Below, one piece after another: positions 44,672 to 55,044 of a DNA stretch of 64,000 bases (the first letter of the stretch is position 1; every line of letters starts with the position of its first letter). This DNA comes from Marsupella aquatica (lineage: Eukaryota; Marchantiophyta), in NCBI GenBank assembly GCA_973895155.1, contig OZ316899.1:5208001-5272000 (forward strand). Direction: 5' to 3'. A program made the translations under genes and the position numbers. The notes under the pieces were generated by a model. It did no database searches. It had not been told where the DNA came from and saw only the letters and a program-made list of their open reading frames with translations.

Positions 44672-46185
44672 ATGTCGCACACGATCCTCTCCGGTTCGGC
44701 CATTTGATTCTGGACGCAGTTCCTATCTATCGGAAGACACTTGGCCGACTCATTGAAACACGCCAACCCGCGCCAATATGAAATCAAACGCTAGTACGAG
44801 AGAGCCATCCGCCTAGCAGGACGACACCACTATATCCTTAACTTTGACTACCCGTCTCAGAGCGAGCTTTACCGACCAGCAGAGGTATCAGGGTACTTCT
44901 TCAACGGAGACAAATATATCGGTTTCTGGGAAGCATTGCTTCGGCTTCCGGACGAGGTCTTCAATATCTCGGGTACGATCAACTTGCAACGACATCACTT
45001 CGACCACATCCTGGCTCAGGTTCGGGCTATCATCAACAGCGAGTCTAGCACTACCCGTTTGACAAGGCTGTCTGCACTTGCTTTGGAGAACTTATACCAG
45101 CACCTGCAGAGCTTCATGGGAACTAGACCCTCAACCGCCGGCGCCGACCCACTTGACCCCATACCCGTACCCGCGCCAACGCAGACTCAGGCTCAGCCTC
45201 AGTCTCAGGCTCAGCCTAGCCAACCCCCACCGCCGATCGCCCCGCCAGTACAAGTACGCTCTGTCATCAACGCTGTGGACCTTAGCGACGATGACGAGGC
45301 TACCCCACCCTTGCTCAGGCGGCCTAGAGGAGCAAACACTCAAGGGGCCGACACTACATCATCCCCTCCCCATGTCCGGACCCAAGGAGCGGCTCCAGCA
45401 GACAACACGGTGACCGTGGCCGCCCCGGGCCCAATACTAACGGCGGTAGCACTACCTATGGCCGATCGAGAGGATGGGAAGGTGTCACCCTCCTCGAGCC
45501 AGTCACGAGGGAAGAAGAGGAAGGAACCCGCTGCTGCATCCGGGTTACCAATGGCCACGGTAGCCGCGGCCAAGGTGACAATGCACCGCATGGGGGAAAA
45601 CGTGCATAAAAAATCCTCCATCCCAAACATGCGGTGTACCTGAAAACTCAGGGATTCGAGCACCTCGCCTCTCTCCCCTGGAACACTTGCAGGTACTACG
45701 GGGAGGACATGATGGAATTCGTCAAGAATTATGACGACGCACGTCAACACACTCGGCTGCGGGGAAGGAATATGTCCCTCACGGAAGAACGGCTCAGGAT
45801 GATCTTTGGGTTACCCGAAGGTGACCACCGAGTCAAATCATGGGCTCCCGGGGGCAAGGGAGCCAAGTACCAATCCTCGAGTTTTCCCTCTGAGGGATCA
45901 GTGGACAATGGGTTTGTGATGAGGACCTGCCTCGTCCCCGAGATAGCTGAGTGACTGGAGTTCCAAAGGTACGCCCTCCACATGATGGAACCCCGGGGGC
46001 AGATCTCTGCTGCCCAGGTTATCCAGGTTGAGAACTATCGACCTAGGAAGTGGGCGTCGTACTTCGCTAAAAATTTCCATGAAGAGATGGAGCGGCGAAG
46101 AAAGACGCTATACATTGGCGGGAAGGCGTATTTCGCTAGCCACATCGAGATCATTCTTGAGTGGTACGCTCGGTTTGATCGACGA
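44672..46185 (+). pseudogene. LTR-encoded protein, 3' LTR copy, N-terminal part
   Basis: This copy has a candidate start, ATGTCGCAC at 44672, about 80 bases after the predicted transcription start and in frame with the N-terminal domain. That frame carries TGA near 44705 (also in the 5' LTR) and a TAG near 44792. The frame then stays open from about 44795 to 45643 through the P/Q-rich linker, VDLSDDDE and a basic GKKRKE motif that is interrupted by a stop in the 5' copy. A -1 shift near 45613, shared with the 5' LTR, leads into the second domain (GFEHLASLPW, RLRMIFGLPEG). A TGA at 45952-45954 replaces Arg. Element X cuts the frame after ARFDR. Confidence 0.75.
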
Positions 46186-47230
46186 TATCGTATGCTAACA
46201 AAAGCAAATATCATCGAATATATGCTAAAAACTCGGTGTTCGTTCCTGTGAAAGAACAAGAATGGGATGAAAAGATGTTTTAAAGTGTTTTGAGTGGTTT
46301 AGAGATGGTACTCAACATCTATAAGAAAAATAGAATCTTAAACAAAACACAAGGAATTAAAAAAATAAGAACAAAGTGACGTTTGCTATATAACAAAATC
46401 TTAGAGCTTTTAGAGGTATAGTTTAGCAATATTTAACTCCGTCACCATGTCTTAAGAAAGAGCTATGGCATTATTTGAGACGTTGATAAGTCAAATATAA
46501 CCTTGCTATAACTGCTCTCTAGGTTTCCATCATAAATCTAAGTTTAAGAAGTGTCTATGCGCACAAAACCCAAGATAAGTTTCAGATTGTGTGTATAGTA
46601 GTGTGTCATTAAAATGCCTGCAACATGTTTCCTTCTTCAGCGATGCGCAATTCCAAAGAAAAACTAATGCACATTCAGTATACCACAATGGTACTTCAAA
46701 TCCGTGAATTAAGAATGTCGCTACTTCTTAATCATATAGATTTCTATTTCTTGATTTCATGCAATACTTATCTTCCAAAGATAAGTCCTTCATGTAAATA
46801 CAGAAATGGACAACAAATGTTGTAGTTTGGATTAGGCACCGACCAACGGATCTTCTAATACATTCCACAAACTATATTTTTATGGGTTTTACTTCTTACG
46901 GTAATTGCAACATGCATTACCATACGAAGGAGGGGTAGACTCCTAGCACAAGTAATCAAATTCCAAGGTATGCAAATCTTCCTTGCAAAATTGCATTACA
47001 CGTACAAGGGACAAAACTCCAAGATGAGGAGATGCAAATAACTATCCACACTGTCTCAAAATGAGACTGGTATCACAATAAGTACATGAGATCGCCCACG
47101 AGCTAAGGAGAATGAAGAGACATGCCTCTTCATTTCCTAAGTCTAAACTAAGTAAAGTAAAAGTCAACTTTGACTAAGGGCTATCAAATGGTCAAAGCTA
47201 AGTAAAAGTCTACAAAATAAAATACTAATC

Positions 47231-49479
47231 TCATACTGTAATAGGAGGAGGGTCGACTACAAGTAGAGGGAGGCGAGCTACATAACCAAGGGCTATCTTC
47301 CCTTTGGTCCTCTGTCCCTTCAAATACTGTCGACGGAAAAGGTCCTCACGGTAACAAATCAAACAAGGCTCACTGGTCTTCTGGATGGGATGTCCATCTG
47401 GTCCGATCCAAACAAAGTAATCTGATGGCCATGGAATGTCTGGAGCTGGAAGAGGGAAAGGTGCTATGACCTTTCTACAATGATAAACCCAACTCCAACG
47501 GTTAGGAGTCTCAATCGTGGGTAATCTCAGCTTGTCGATAGGTAGCCATAGAATACCACGAGAAATCGGAACCATGTCGTAGGTGTGTGGAAAAGGGAAA
47601 GACTCACGACCAAACATAAGTGGAGGTAAAGGAGGTGCAAGGGGAGTGTGTGCGTCGATGAGTGACGTAATCATCCTATCAAACTGGGCGGGAAAGACAA
47701 AAAGAGGCTCAATGTCGGCAACAGAAGAGACAATAGGAGGCTGAGACATCAAAGGAGTAGGAGCTATAAATGGTACACTGGGAGGCTCTATAGTCTCAGG
47801 CTCAGGCTCAGTCTTGGGAATAGGCTCAGGAATAGGTTCATCTCCTTCCATGGTAGGAGAGGGAAATGAATCATCAAGGGGTGATAGGGTGGTATCCTCA
47901 ATAGAGAAAAATGGATCTGGAGGGGGTACGGATGAAGGGGGTAAAGGCTCAGGGGTATGAGATGGAGGGTGCTCAGGTGAAAATGTAGGAGGGATAGGGG
48001 AATCGAGAATAGGGGAAAGAATGGGATCAGGTAGAGGGGGTGTAGGTGAGGATGGAGGAGGGAGTGAAGGGTCAGCAATAGGTAGCTCCGGCTCATCCAC
48101 ATCCATAGGGTGATCAGGCTGTGGTGAAGGTGTAAGGGGTGAAACATGAGGGGGTGGGACGGTACGAGACTTGGAAAGCAAAGCACGAATGCAGTCTTGG
48201 GAATAGGCTCAGGAATAGGTTCATCTCCTTCCATGGTAGGAGAGGGAAATGAATCATCAAGGGGTGATAGGGTGGTATCCTCAATAGAGATAAATGGATC
48301 TGGAGGGGGTACGGATGAAGGGGGTAAAGGCTCAGGGGTAGGAGATGGAGGGTGCTCAGGTGAAAATGTAGGAGGGATAGGGGAATCGAGAATAGGGGAA
48401 AGAATGGGATCAGGTAGAGGGGGTGTAGGTGAGGATGGAGGAGGGAGTGAAGGGTCAGCAATAGGTAGCTCCGGCTCATCCACATCCATAGGGTGATCAG
48501 GCTGTGGTGAAGGTGCAAGGGGTGAAACATGAGGGGGTGGGATGGTACGAGACTTGGAAAGCAAAGCACGAATGCAGTCAAGTAACTGTAGAGGGGTACA
48601 ACTCAAGAGTCTAGTGGCCTCATCTACCAAATGCTGGTTGAAACCAGCCACACTAGCTAGTCGCTCAGCATCACCAACAAAATCAGTCCATGGCGTGTAA
48701 GAAGTGGAAGCAACAAAAGAGGGAGAAGTCATCCCTGGTAGATCTGGTGCTGTCGTTTGCTCCACTGGAGGGGGTCTCGGAGATGTCATTGGTGGTGGAG
48801 TCAACTCTCTTGCTAACTCTGGCTGAGGTAGCTCAAAGTGTCTCGCTCTCCTCCTCCAATCGCTCAGCTCCACTGGTAACAAGCAGCCTCTCAAAAAGTA
48901 AATGTGCGCCAAGTAGGGTGTCAGATAGGTATCATCGGTAGTAGACAAGACAGCCACCTGCTTGGCAATCACCTCCAAAAGAGCTAAGGCCCAGTTGATC
49001 CTCCTCTTGCCGGTCCATGATACAATGATAGAGCTGGTCAAGTAAACCATAGCCCTGGTGGGTTTGGTCGGATGAAAGATAGGTACAAGGAATCAGAGTA
49101 GATGAGCTAACTCCCGGTTCCTGCACTGATCAATCTTCCAACCAGACCTCCGGTCCCTGGTACCTCTAAAATAGGGGACAGTCAAGTCCTCTCCAACAGA
49201 GATAAGTCTCTCTCCCTCCTGGCTCAACTGGTACACCTCAGAAATAACGGCGGTGGTACACACATCAGCTGAACCTCTAGTAGAACTCCGAAAAGTGCCA
49301 GCTCAGGGTGGACGAAGAAAATCGGCAATGATGGACCCATGCACTATATCCCAAGGAAGAAAAAGTAAGGAACTCAAGCCCATCTCTACCAGGTTACTAA
49401 GGAGTCTAAAGTAAGCCTTAGGACCTGGAGGTAAGGTCACCCTGATGGCCTTACTAATTGGTAAGCTTCTGGTGGCCAT
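47231..49479 (-). pseudogene. element X protein, proline-rich (broken)
   Basis: ATG at 49479 (MATRSLPISKAIRV). The frame runs left with TGA codons near 49303 and 49099, both consistent with CGA to TGA. Allowing for the 383-bp out-of-frame duplication described separately, the product is about 621 residues: an N-terminal globular half (IIVSWTGKRRINWALALLEV, LTPYLAHIYFLRGCLLPVEL) that loosely recalls plant Transposase_32 or gag-like proteins, a long Pro-rich middle with many SPTPP/PEPLPP words, and a C-terminal half (SRGILWLPIDKLRLP, FVWIGPDGHPIQ) ending at 47231. I cannot assign a function. Confidence 0.6.
47809..48574 (-). repeat. 383-bp direct tandem duplication in the element X gene
   Basis: 47809-48191 and 48192-48574 are near-identical copies in tandem, covering much of the Pro-rich segment. 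Both breakpoints carry CAGTC, so the duplication may have arisen through this short match. 383 is not a multiple of three, so the duplication shifts the frame. Removing one copy makes the two overlapping frames 49050-47788 and 48181-47231 into one. Confidence 0.9.
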
Positions 49480-49846
49480 AGCTCAAAAAATCTGAGAAGG
49501 CTCTAGAGCTCTCCTCCTAAAAATGGTTAAGCATTGAGGCTCAAGAATGAAATCTCAGGGATCTAAGGCAGCTGCGCTACTATGGGAGAAAGAATGAACT
49601 GAAAAGAGATAGAAATGAAGGAGCTCTGATCAGGCCAAGCTCTTGAAATTGCAATTTCTTCAATTCCAAGAAATCAGAGAGCATCGATGACCCAATACTC
49701 CTCAATGTCTCATCAATAGCAGTTCAGAATCGGGGTGAACATTCTCTAGGCAGCTGCGCTCCTATAGCAATTGAAATGAGCTCGAATGGTGGTCCATCGA
49801 GTGAGCACTGAGGGTCGAAGCTCGCGCCCTACTGCCGGCCGCCATG

Positions 49847-50169
49847 GACGTCCCTCAAAGAAAAATGGAGAAAAAGGTTTGGTCCGGCGCGGTCGTCACA
49901 TTAGGTTGTGGTGGGGTGGACGTCCTGGACGTCCCTACGTGGAGGCCGTCCAAGACGTCCTCAAGTTTTTCATGCGGGCCGGCGCGGAAGGAGTTGGCCG
50001 TCCTTGGCGAAAAATGGGTGCCGTCCCTGTGTAGAAGCTGTCCGAGCCGGCGCCATCTTTGTCGTCTTTGTGAGGAGGCCGTCCCGGCCGTCACCTCATT
50101 TTTGAAGCTCCTTTCAACTTCTTGCCATCTTGACGTCTAATATGTGAAAACCAGAGTAGCCTTGACGTC
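49847..50169. promoter_or_regulatory. cluster of six GACGTC palindromes in element X
   Basis: GACGTC occurs at 49847, 49919, 49928, 49954, 50132 and 50164, within 323 bp, interspersed with several GGCCGTCC words. By position this is the upstream part of the X gene (minus strand). Palindromic GACGTC is the core of many bZIP sites; subterminal repeats bound by a transposase are another option. No binding data exist here. Confidence 0.4.
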
Positions 50170-50310
50170 TTCCAATGGTATCCTTACCCATTTGAGCTTA
50201 TACTAACTTAAATTTGCTTAAAGAGCCTTATAGAAACTTTAAAATTTTAAAATTTTATGGTTTTGATACTTTAACTCTCTTTTTTAGAATAATCACCTAA
50301 TTACAGACGA

Positions 50311-51420
50311 ACCCTTCCCCGTGTCAACGTAACAAAGCTGGTCCCAGGTAGGTGCGTTTTCCCGGCCTTGGAGAGATGGCCCCAATCCAAGGCCCGAAGT
50401 CCAGCGGCCACGCAGGCTTCACCCACCCCACCTCCACAAGTAGTTGTAGCCGTGGTCGAGGAGGTACCGGATGGGTCGGTAATCGCAACCGTAGATGCAA
50501 TCAACCAGGCCGGGCCAAGTATAGAAGTCGGGACAGCGGAGGCCTTACTTGAGCCCGGGTCTCCCAAAGACCCACCGGTGGCTATTCCGGAGGACCGAAC
50601 ATTGCTGGAGAAGGACACTCCAACCCCTTCCAACACTACGTCCCCAGGGTTGGATGTCACTGCCCCGGCCCCCGCACGTGTTGACGTCTACCCGTGCCCA
50701 ACTCCGGACAGGCACAACCTGGACCACCCGGAACTCTTTGTACCGGGTACATTTCTGAATGGACTTCTGGGAGATTTCTCTCATCAAATTGCCTGGGATA
50801 CCGGGGAGTTCATGGCCCGGAAGGTAGCCTATTTCTTCAATCAGGAGTTGGTTGCCATAGTAAAGGCAGGTCGGGCCCAGTCAGAGGCCCTTCAGAGGAT
50901 AGAGCGGTACCGGGTGGAGTCCGTATACTTAAAGAACGAAGTTGCAGCTCAAGAGGCTGAGCTTCTGCAACTACGACCCAAGATTGCAGCCACCGATGAG
51001 TTGTTAGCAAAGGCGCACGCCCTTACCGCCCTAGCCAAACAGGCCAAAGTTGGGAACAAGGCCGAGATTGCACGACTCCAGAACCAGATTGATAGTTTGA
51101 AGAATCAAACCGTCATCTGGCAGAAAGACCTGGAGGAGGCCGAAGAACGAGCCTAGCGGGACACTACGGAGATAGCCACACTACAGGCCGAAGTAGCGCG
51201 GCTCCAAACCAAAGCCGAGAAGCAGGACCAGTTGGCGGGCAAGCTGACAAGCGATGCCCAGCAGCTAGAGGAGGCAGCGGAGGAGACGGACGCGGCGAAG
51301 CGAGAGAACAAATCTCTTCTAGACCAGGTCCAACTCCTCAAGGCGGACAATGACAGACTTCGTAAGCAGCGGGATGGCCGCTCCCACTCGGGCGGCTCTG
51401 GCAAGCGTGCCAGGCATTAG
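50311..51420 (+). pseudogene. LTR-encoded protein, 3' LTR copy, C-terminal part
   Basis: This resumes the LTR frame after element X: a Pro-rich spacer (including the segment lost from the 5' LTR), a motif HPELFVPGTFLNGLLGDFS, then ARKVAYFFNQELVAIVKAG and a long heptad-rich coiled coil, ending SHSGGSGKRARH at 51418-51420. A TAG at 51154-51156 replaces Gln (CAA/CAG in the other copies). A short in-frame deletion of four codons lies near 51270. The coiled coil suggests self-association; the function is unknown. Confidence 0.75.
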
Positions 51421-51920
51421 CGGCATAGTAGGAATAGAATAGGGTTAGGAATAGCTAGATCAAGCTATGGGGACAGGAACCTGCCCTAGTTAGAGCAGCA
51501 CCGCCATGCTGTCCAGCCTGCGTAGGTTAGGATCTTCTAATAAGACACAGCCATTTTTTGGCCTGACAGTCAGATTAGTTAGGACCTAAGTCAGCAAATC
51601 TTCGGGCGGGAGGACACTCCATTCCTCGGCCCTTAGTATTTAGTGCACCCCTTGGTATAGGAGGGGGGGGGTTTTAGTCTCAGTATTGGACGTCCGCAGT
51701 ATGTGCGGGGAGTCCCGACCTCTGGGAGTGAAAGAGTACCAAGGGGAGGGTGTAAGACTAAGCTCTCTGGGCGAGTGCGGAGCCGGGCTCCGTTGTAGTG
51801 TACACCCTCGGCCTTGGACCTGTTCACTCCAGAGCATTCGGGTCAACTAAGTGTACGCGTATGTCTCTTATGGAGTAAAATCCCTTCCCGTTATTTCCTT
51901 CGTGTAAATCAAGATTTTAT

Positions 51921-52084
51921 GCTTGTGCGTATGTATGTGTGTGAATCTTGTGTATAGGTGCCAACGCTTGGCCAAACGCACTACCCAAGTAGTGCACGGG
52001 GTGCTTGTGCGTATGTATGTGTGTGAATCTCGTGTATAGGTGCCAACGCTTGGCCAAACGCACTACCCAAGTAGTGCACGGGGT
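51921..52084 (+). repeat. 82-bp tandem duplication in Gypsy-1 3' LTR
   Basis: 51921-52002 repeated at 52003-52084 with one or two changes (TCTTGTG versus TCTCGTG). The 5' LTR has a single copy at about 15836, so the duplication arose after, or during, insertion of Gypsy-1. Confidence 0.9.
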
Positions 52085-52398
52085 GCAGCTTGCGTGTACG
52101 TGGTTGCAAGCCCGGGTTGAGCACCCATATCATCAAAATCCGGATTGAAGGCGGACAATACGAAGGCTTAGAAGCCCTTAAGCCAGGGTCGATCCTGCTA
52201 TCGATTGAGGTACGTTCCGACGGTGGAACACAAATCATACCTAGGAGGTGTCCGTATATGACGATAGGCGCACTTAGCGCTATTTTACGTAAGTTGGGTG
52301 CATTCCGTGCCTCCCTCCTTGCCCAAACCCTCATTTTGACAAAGGATGTGTCTGTTTAAGCCGAAGCCTAGTGTAAGGCCAAGGCTGACGACGTGACA

Positions 52399-52469
52399 AC
52401 TACGTTCTTCCTATTGGCCTCACACAGCCCGCACACGTTCCAGGATGCAATTCTCAATAGTTCCCCCAT
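52399..52469 (-). pseudogene. LINE-1 ORF2 start, severed endonuclease N-terminus
   Basis: ATG at 52469 begins ORF2, and codons for RIASWNVCGLCEANRKNVV follow, the first motif of the LINE endonuclease. The frame stops at the Gypsy-1 insertion and continues in phase at 12487 with KNRIESRKGRVEILALQEI once one copy of ACTAC is counted. That in-frame join proves the two parts are one gene. Confidence 0.93.
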
Positions 52470-52492
52470 CTCTCCCTGGTTCTTCCCCTGAT

Positions 52493-54517
52493 TTAGATAC
52501 GAGCATGTCCACCATACAAAGTACCAGAGCCTGCACTCCCTTGCCTCCGGTGGGTTGGAGTAGCCATTACAATTTCACCTATCTCCTCCATTTGATAATC
52601 CACGTTCAGCTCCACAAGGTGTCTCTTACCAGTCCAAACCTCTGGTCCTGGTGTGTTGGCGATGTCAATTGTCAGTCCCTCAGTCACGTCTGCAGAGTCT
52701 GGCCTCTCAATTTCTGCAGTAGGGACAAAAGAGTGTGAGAATTTCATAGATCGTTGGTTTTTAGGTTCTTGGGAAACTCTATCCTTCTTAGCTATCGGAG
52801 GTGTCCTTTTGTCTAGCTTCCTTGCTCTTTCTTTCCCCTTACTTGAGACGTATGCTTCATATTCCGACATATCTACGTCAGTATCCCCATGATAGGAAGA
52901 TCCGTTCAGCTCAGCACTTTTGCTGCGGGAATCCAGCAATGCTACTAGCTCGTCCGTGGCCGCCCCCACTTCATCAGGAGTAAAACTCGTTGCCCCAGCA
53001 TCCAGAGGAATTAGGGGCAAGGTTTCAATGGTCACTGCAATAAGGGACTCTACCCGGCCTGGCTCATTTAGCGTCGTCTGCTTCTCTTTGTTCGCATCCA
53101 CCACTCGCCTAGAGTTCTTCAGTCCCTCCAGCCTAGGGTCGGCCGGAGGGGAATCATCTTCAGCTCGCATAAGAGCTTCAACAGCTTGAATATCTGCAGC
53201 CACCTTGCCTTCCTCTCTACTGGCAATTGGGCCTGCTCCCATCCTTACTCTTAAGTTCATGGCTAATTGCGTCCTAAGCACCTCTTTTGGGTCTCCTTCG
53301 GCAACCACATCCAATTCCTCCGGAGTGTCATCAATATCCTCCCCATTGTTTTCTTTGTCCGCTTCCGCCACTACATTTCTCCCTTCTCTACACTCCCAAG
53401 CCAAGTGGCCCCGCTTGTTACACTTGAAACAGTCGTAGGGTATGTTCTTGAATAGTATCGGCTGCCAGATGACAATGTCATCCTTGATCCTCACACGAGC
53501 ACTCTTTGGCACTTCTTGTTCTGTATCCCAGAGAATACAGGCTCTATCATGGGGATACGAGCTATATTCAGCACCCTGAATGTAATGAAGCAACTTACCC
53601 AAGGACTTTGCAATCCTAATGCGGCACCCTTCCAACACCAGAGCTCGAAAAGGGAGCTCAATCCATACAGGGAGCTTAGTAAACTTTTCAGCCCGTATAT
53701 CGAATGAGGGGTCCCAAGGAAATGTGTATACCAGCTTACGCTCAAGGAACCATGGTGCAAACAACAAGGCAAGGTCTCTGTGATCCGCATTTTCAAACAC
53801 CACCAAGTAAAAACTTTTTCCAACAAATTTGATTTGTAGCACCGGCCAATTTCTCCCCTCGACCATCCATTCTTCAATCCATGCTCAAAATCCCGGTAAC
53901 ATAGGAGTCCAATCCGTAAAGTAGCACAACATACCGCAGTTGTAAAGTTGCCTGACATTGCACGTAGCTTCCTCAAGATTCCAGTCTACAGCCGTGAACA
54001 GCTTAGTACTCCATTCTCCCTTGGAATTAGCTGCGATTTCTTTTAGAATTTTGATGCATTCCTTGGATACCTCAGGCCCCTCCTCTCCCTCCGGGTGTTT
54101 GCTTGCCCCCACCTCCTTGATCCTTGGCTCAGCACTGCGCTCCTGCTGAAGATCCAATTTGATTTCCTTCGCGCCTCAATCAATTGTAGCCCGAGAGTGG
54201 GTGTCCATGGACTTGCGGATCTCCCTTGTTTCTCGTGGCAGCTCAGTGTCTTTCCCTCTACGTCCTGTATCCACCTTGTCAAATAGATCATAAGGTTCCT
54301 GCGTCTTAAACTATGGCCGTCTGTAATAGGGACCAAGCATGCCTCTTCCCGTGGGGGGAGCTGAACTCTGAGAGTCTTGATTACTTAATCTTTTGTTTGC
54401 CTGCCTAGCATGTGCACTGAGTCCTTCCCCGTTCCCCGGGGGAGCCAAGCCCGTGTGGGTGCTCAGTTGTTCTACCCTATTCTTCCCTACCTCAGCCCCG
54501 GTTCCAGTAATCGACAT
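52493..54517 (-). pseudogene. LINE-1 ORF1: DUF4283-type RNA-binding protein with CCHC knuckle
   Basis: ATG at 54517 (MSITGTGAEV) opens a single frame to 52493 of about 674 codons, with in-frame stops near 54308, 54178 and 53885. It has a low-complexity N-terminus, a DUF4283-type domain (WPVLQIKFVGKSFYLVVFEN, LALLFAPWFLERK), a CCHC knuckle CFKCNKRGHLAWEC near 53390-53432, and an acidic C-terminal tail. Plant L1 ORF1 proteins bind the element RNA to form the retrotransposition particle. It lies 23 bases upstream of ORF2, the normal order. Three nonsense codons make it inactive. Confidence 0.88.
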
Positions 54518-55044
54518 AACTTGGCTATGTCAGACAGTTATATCAGAAAGTGAAACAGAGAGATGTCCCTTTTCACCTCCCACTTGAAGTATACTCAATT
54601 GCCTGTAGCTCCCCGCCAATCTTCAACCAGACTCCGTTGAAATCCCGTCTCCAGTTACTTGGATGGCTGCTGGTTTGGCCGAGTCTCCACTTTCACCACT
54701 TCCGCCAGTGCTCCTGCTTACCCAAATGTTTCCAAGTGCGATCGATCCCTCCTTCCAAACCTTCCTTGCTTACCTCCCCTTCACCATTCGAACATTTACT
54801 GTTCTCTTATTCAGCAAACAACGGTTTTACCGTCTATACCCACTCTTCGGAGAGCCCTAATCCTCCCTTTTTCATGCCCTCGACCTTTCCTCAACCAAAT
54901 CAATTACTGCTAATCACAAACAGTGGGGAATCACGACCGTCTTCACCAGTCAGATTACCAAGTCTGACAATGATCCAGAGTGATGACCCAGCCAAGAACA
55001 TCCAACCTTCTCAAGTTCGTTGTGCTCCTCGGTTCCTTAGTCTC

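Larger units (their letters stand above)
46186..50305 (-). mobile_element. element X, unclassified 4120-bp insertion
   Basis: Its ends are defined by comparison with the uninterrupted 5' LTR and by the duplication GACGA (46181-46185, 50306-50310). In coding orientation it runs TGTAATTAGG to GCATACGATA. I found no LTR, no terminal inverted repeat and no poly(A). It contains one large broken gene on the minus strand, a GC-rich segment with repeated GACGTC near the 5' end, an AT-rich first about 150 bp (50140-50305), and about 1 kb of AT-rich non-coding DNA at 46186-47230. A 5-bp duplication suits an LTR-type integrase or some DNA transposons. The family is unknown to me. Confidence 0.8.
12488..52398 (+). 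mobile_element. Gypsy-1, large Ty3/gypsy retrotransposon carrying two nested insertions
   Basis: The element runs TGTGACGCC to CGTGACA and is flanked by the perfect 5-bp duplication ACTAC (12483-12487 and 52399-52403). It has a 3743-bp 5' LTR, an internal region of about 6.1 kb once Gypsy-2 is removed, and a 3' LTR of about 4.07 kb once element X is removed. A tRNA-Asp-like primer site, gag-protease-RT-RNaseH-integrase order, and lack of a visible chromodomain place it near the Ogre/Tat/Athila group. Many stops show it is dead. The two LTRs differ at many sites plus several indels, so it is older than Gypsy-2. Confidence 0.95.
44207..52398 (+). repeat. Gypsy-1 3' LTR, split by element X
   Basis: Left part 44207-46185, right part 50311-52398 (50306-50310 is the second copy of the X target duplication GACGA). 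Without X it is about 4.07 kb, longer than the 5' LTR because it keeps 268 bp lost there and carries an 82-bp duplication. TATA box at 44564-44571. The non-coding tail 51421-52398 has the same G-run and the same ACGACGTGACA end as the 5' LTR. Confidence 0.95.
52399..55040 (-). mobile_element. LINE-1, 5' part (5' region, ORF1, ORF2 start)
   Basis: Minus-strand continuation of 9058-12487. It carries the right copy of ACTAC at 52399-52403. 54518-55040 is upstream of ORF1 and holds no credible gene; it is probably 5' untranslated sequence. The right edge near 55040 is where Gypsy-1-type LTR sequence begins. A LINE target duplication cannot be found because both ends are damaged. Confidence 0.85.

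Noticed and set aside
46186-50305. Element X as a Helitron (TC start after A, CTAA before T at the other end)
   Set aside because: Helitrons make no target duplication, but GACGA flanks X on both sides and the 5' LTR shows a single GACGA at the empty site. I also saw no convincing 3' hairpin.
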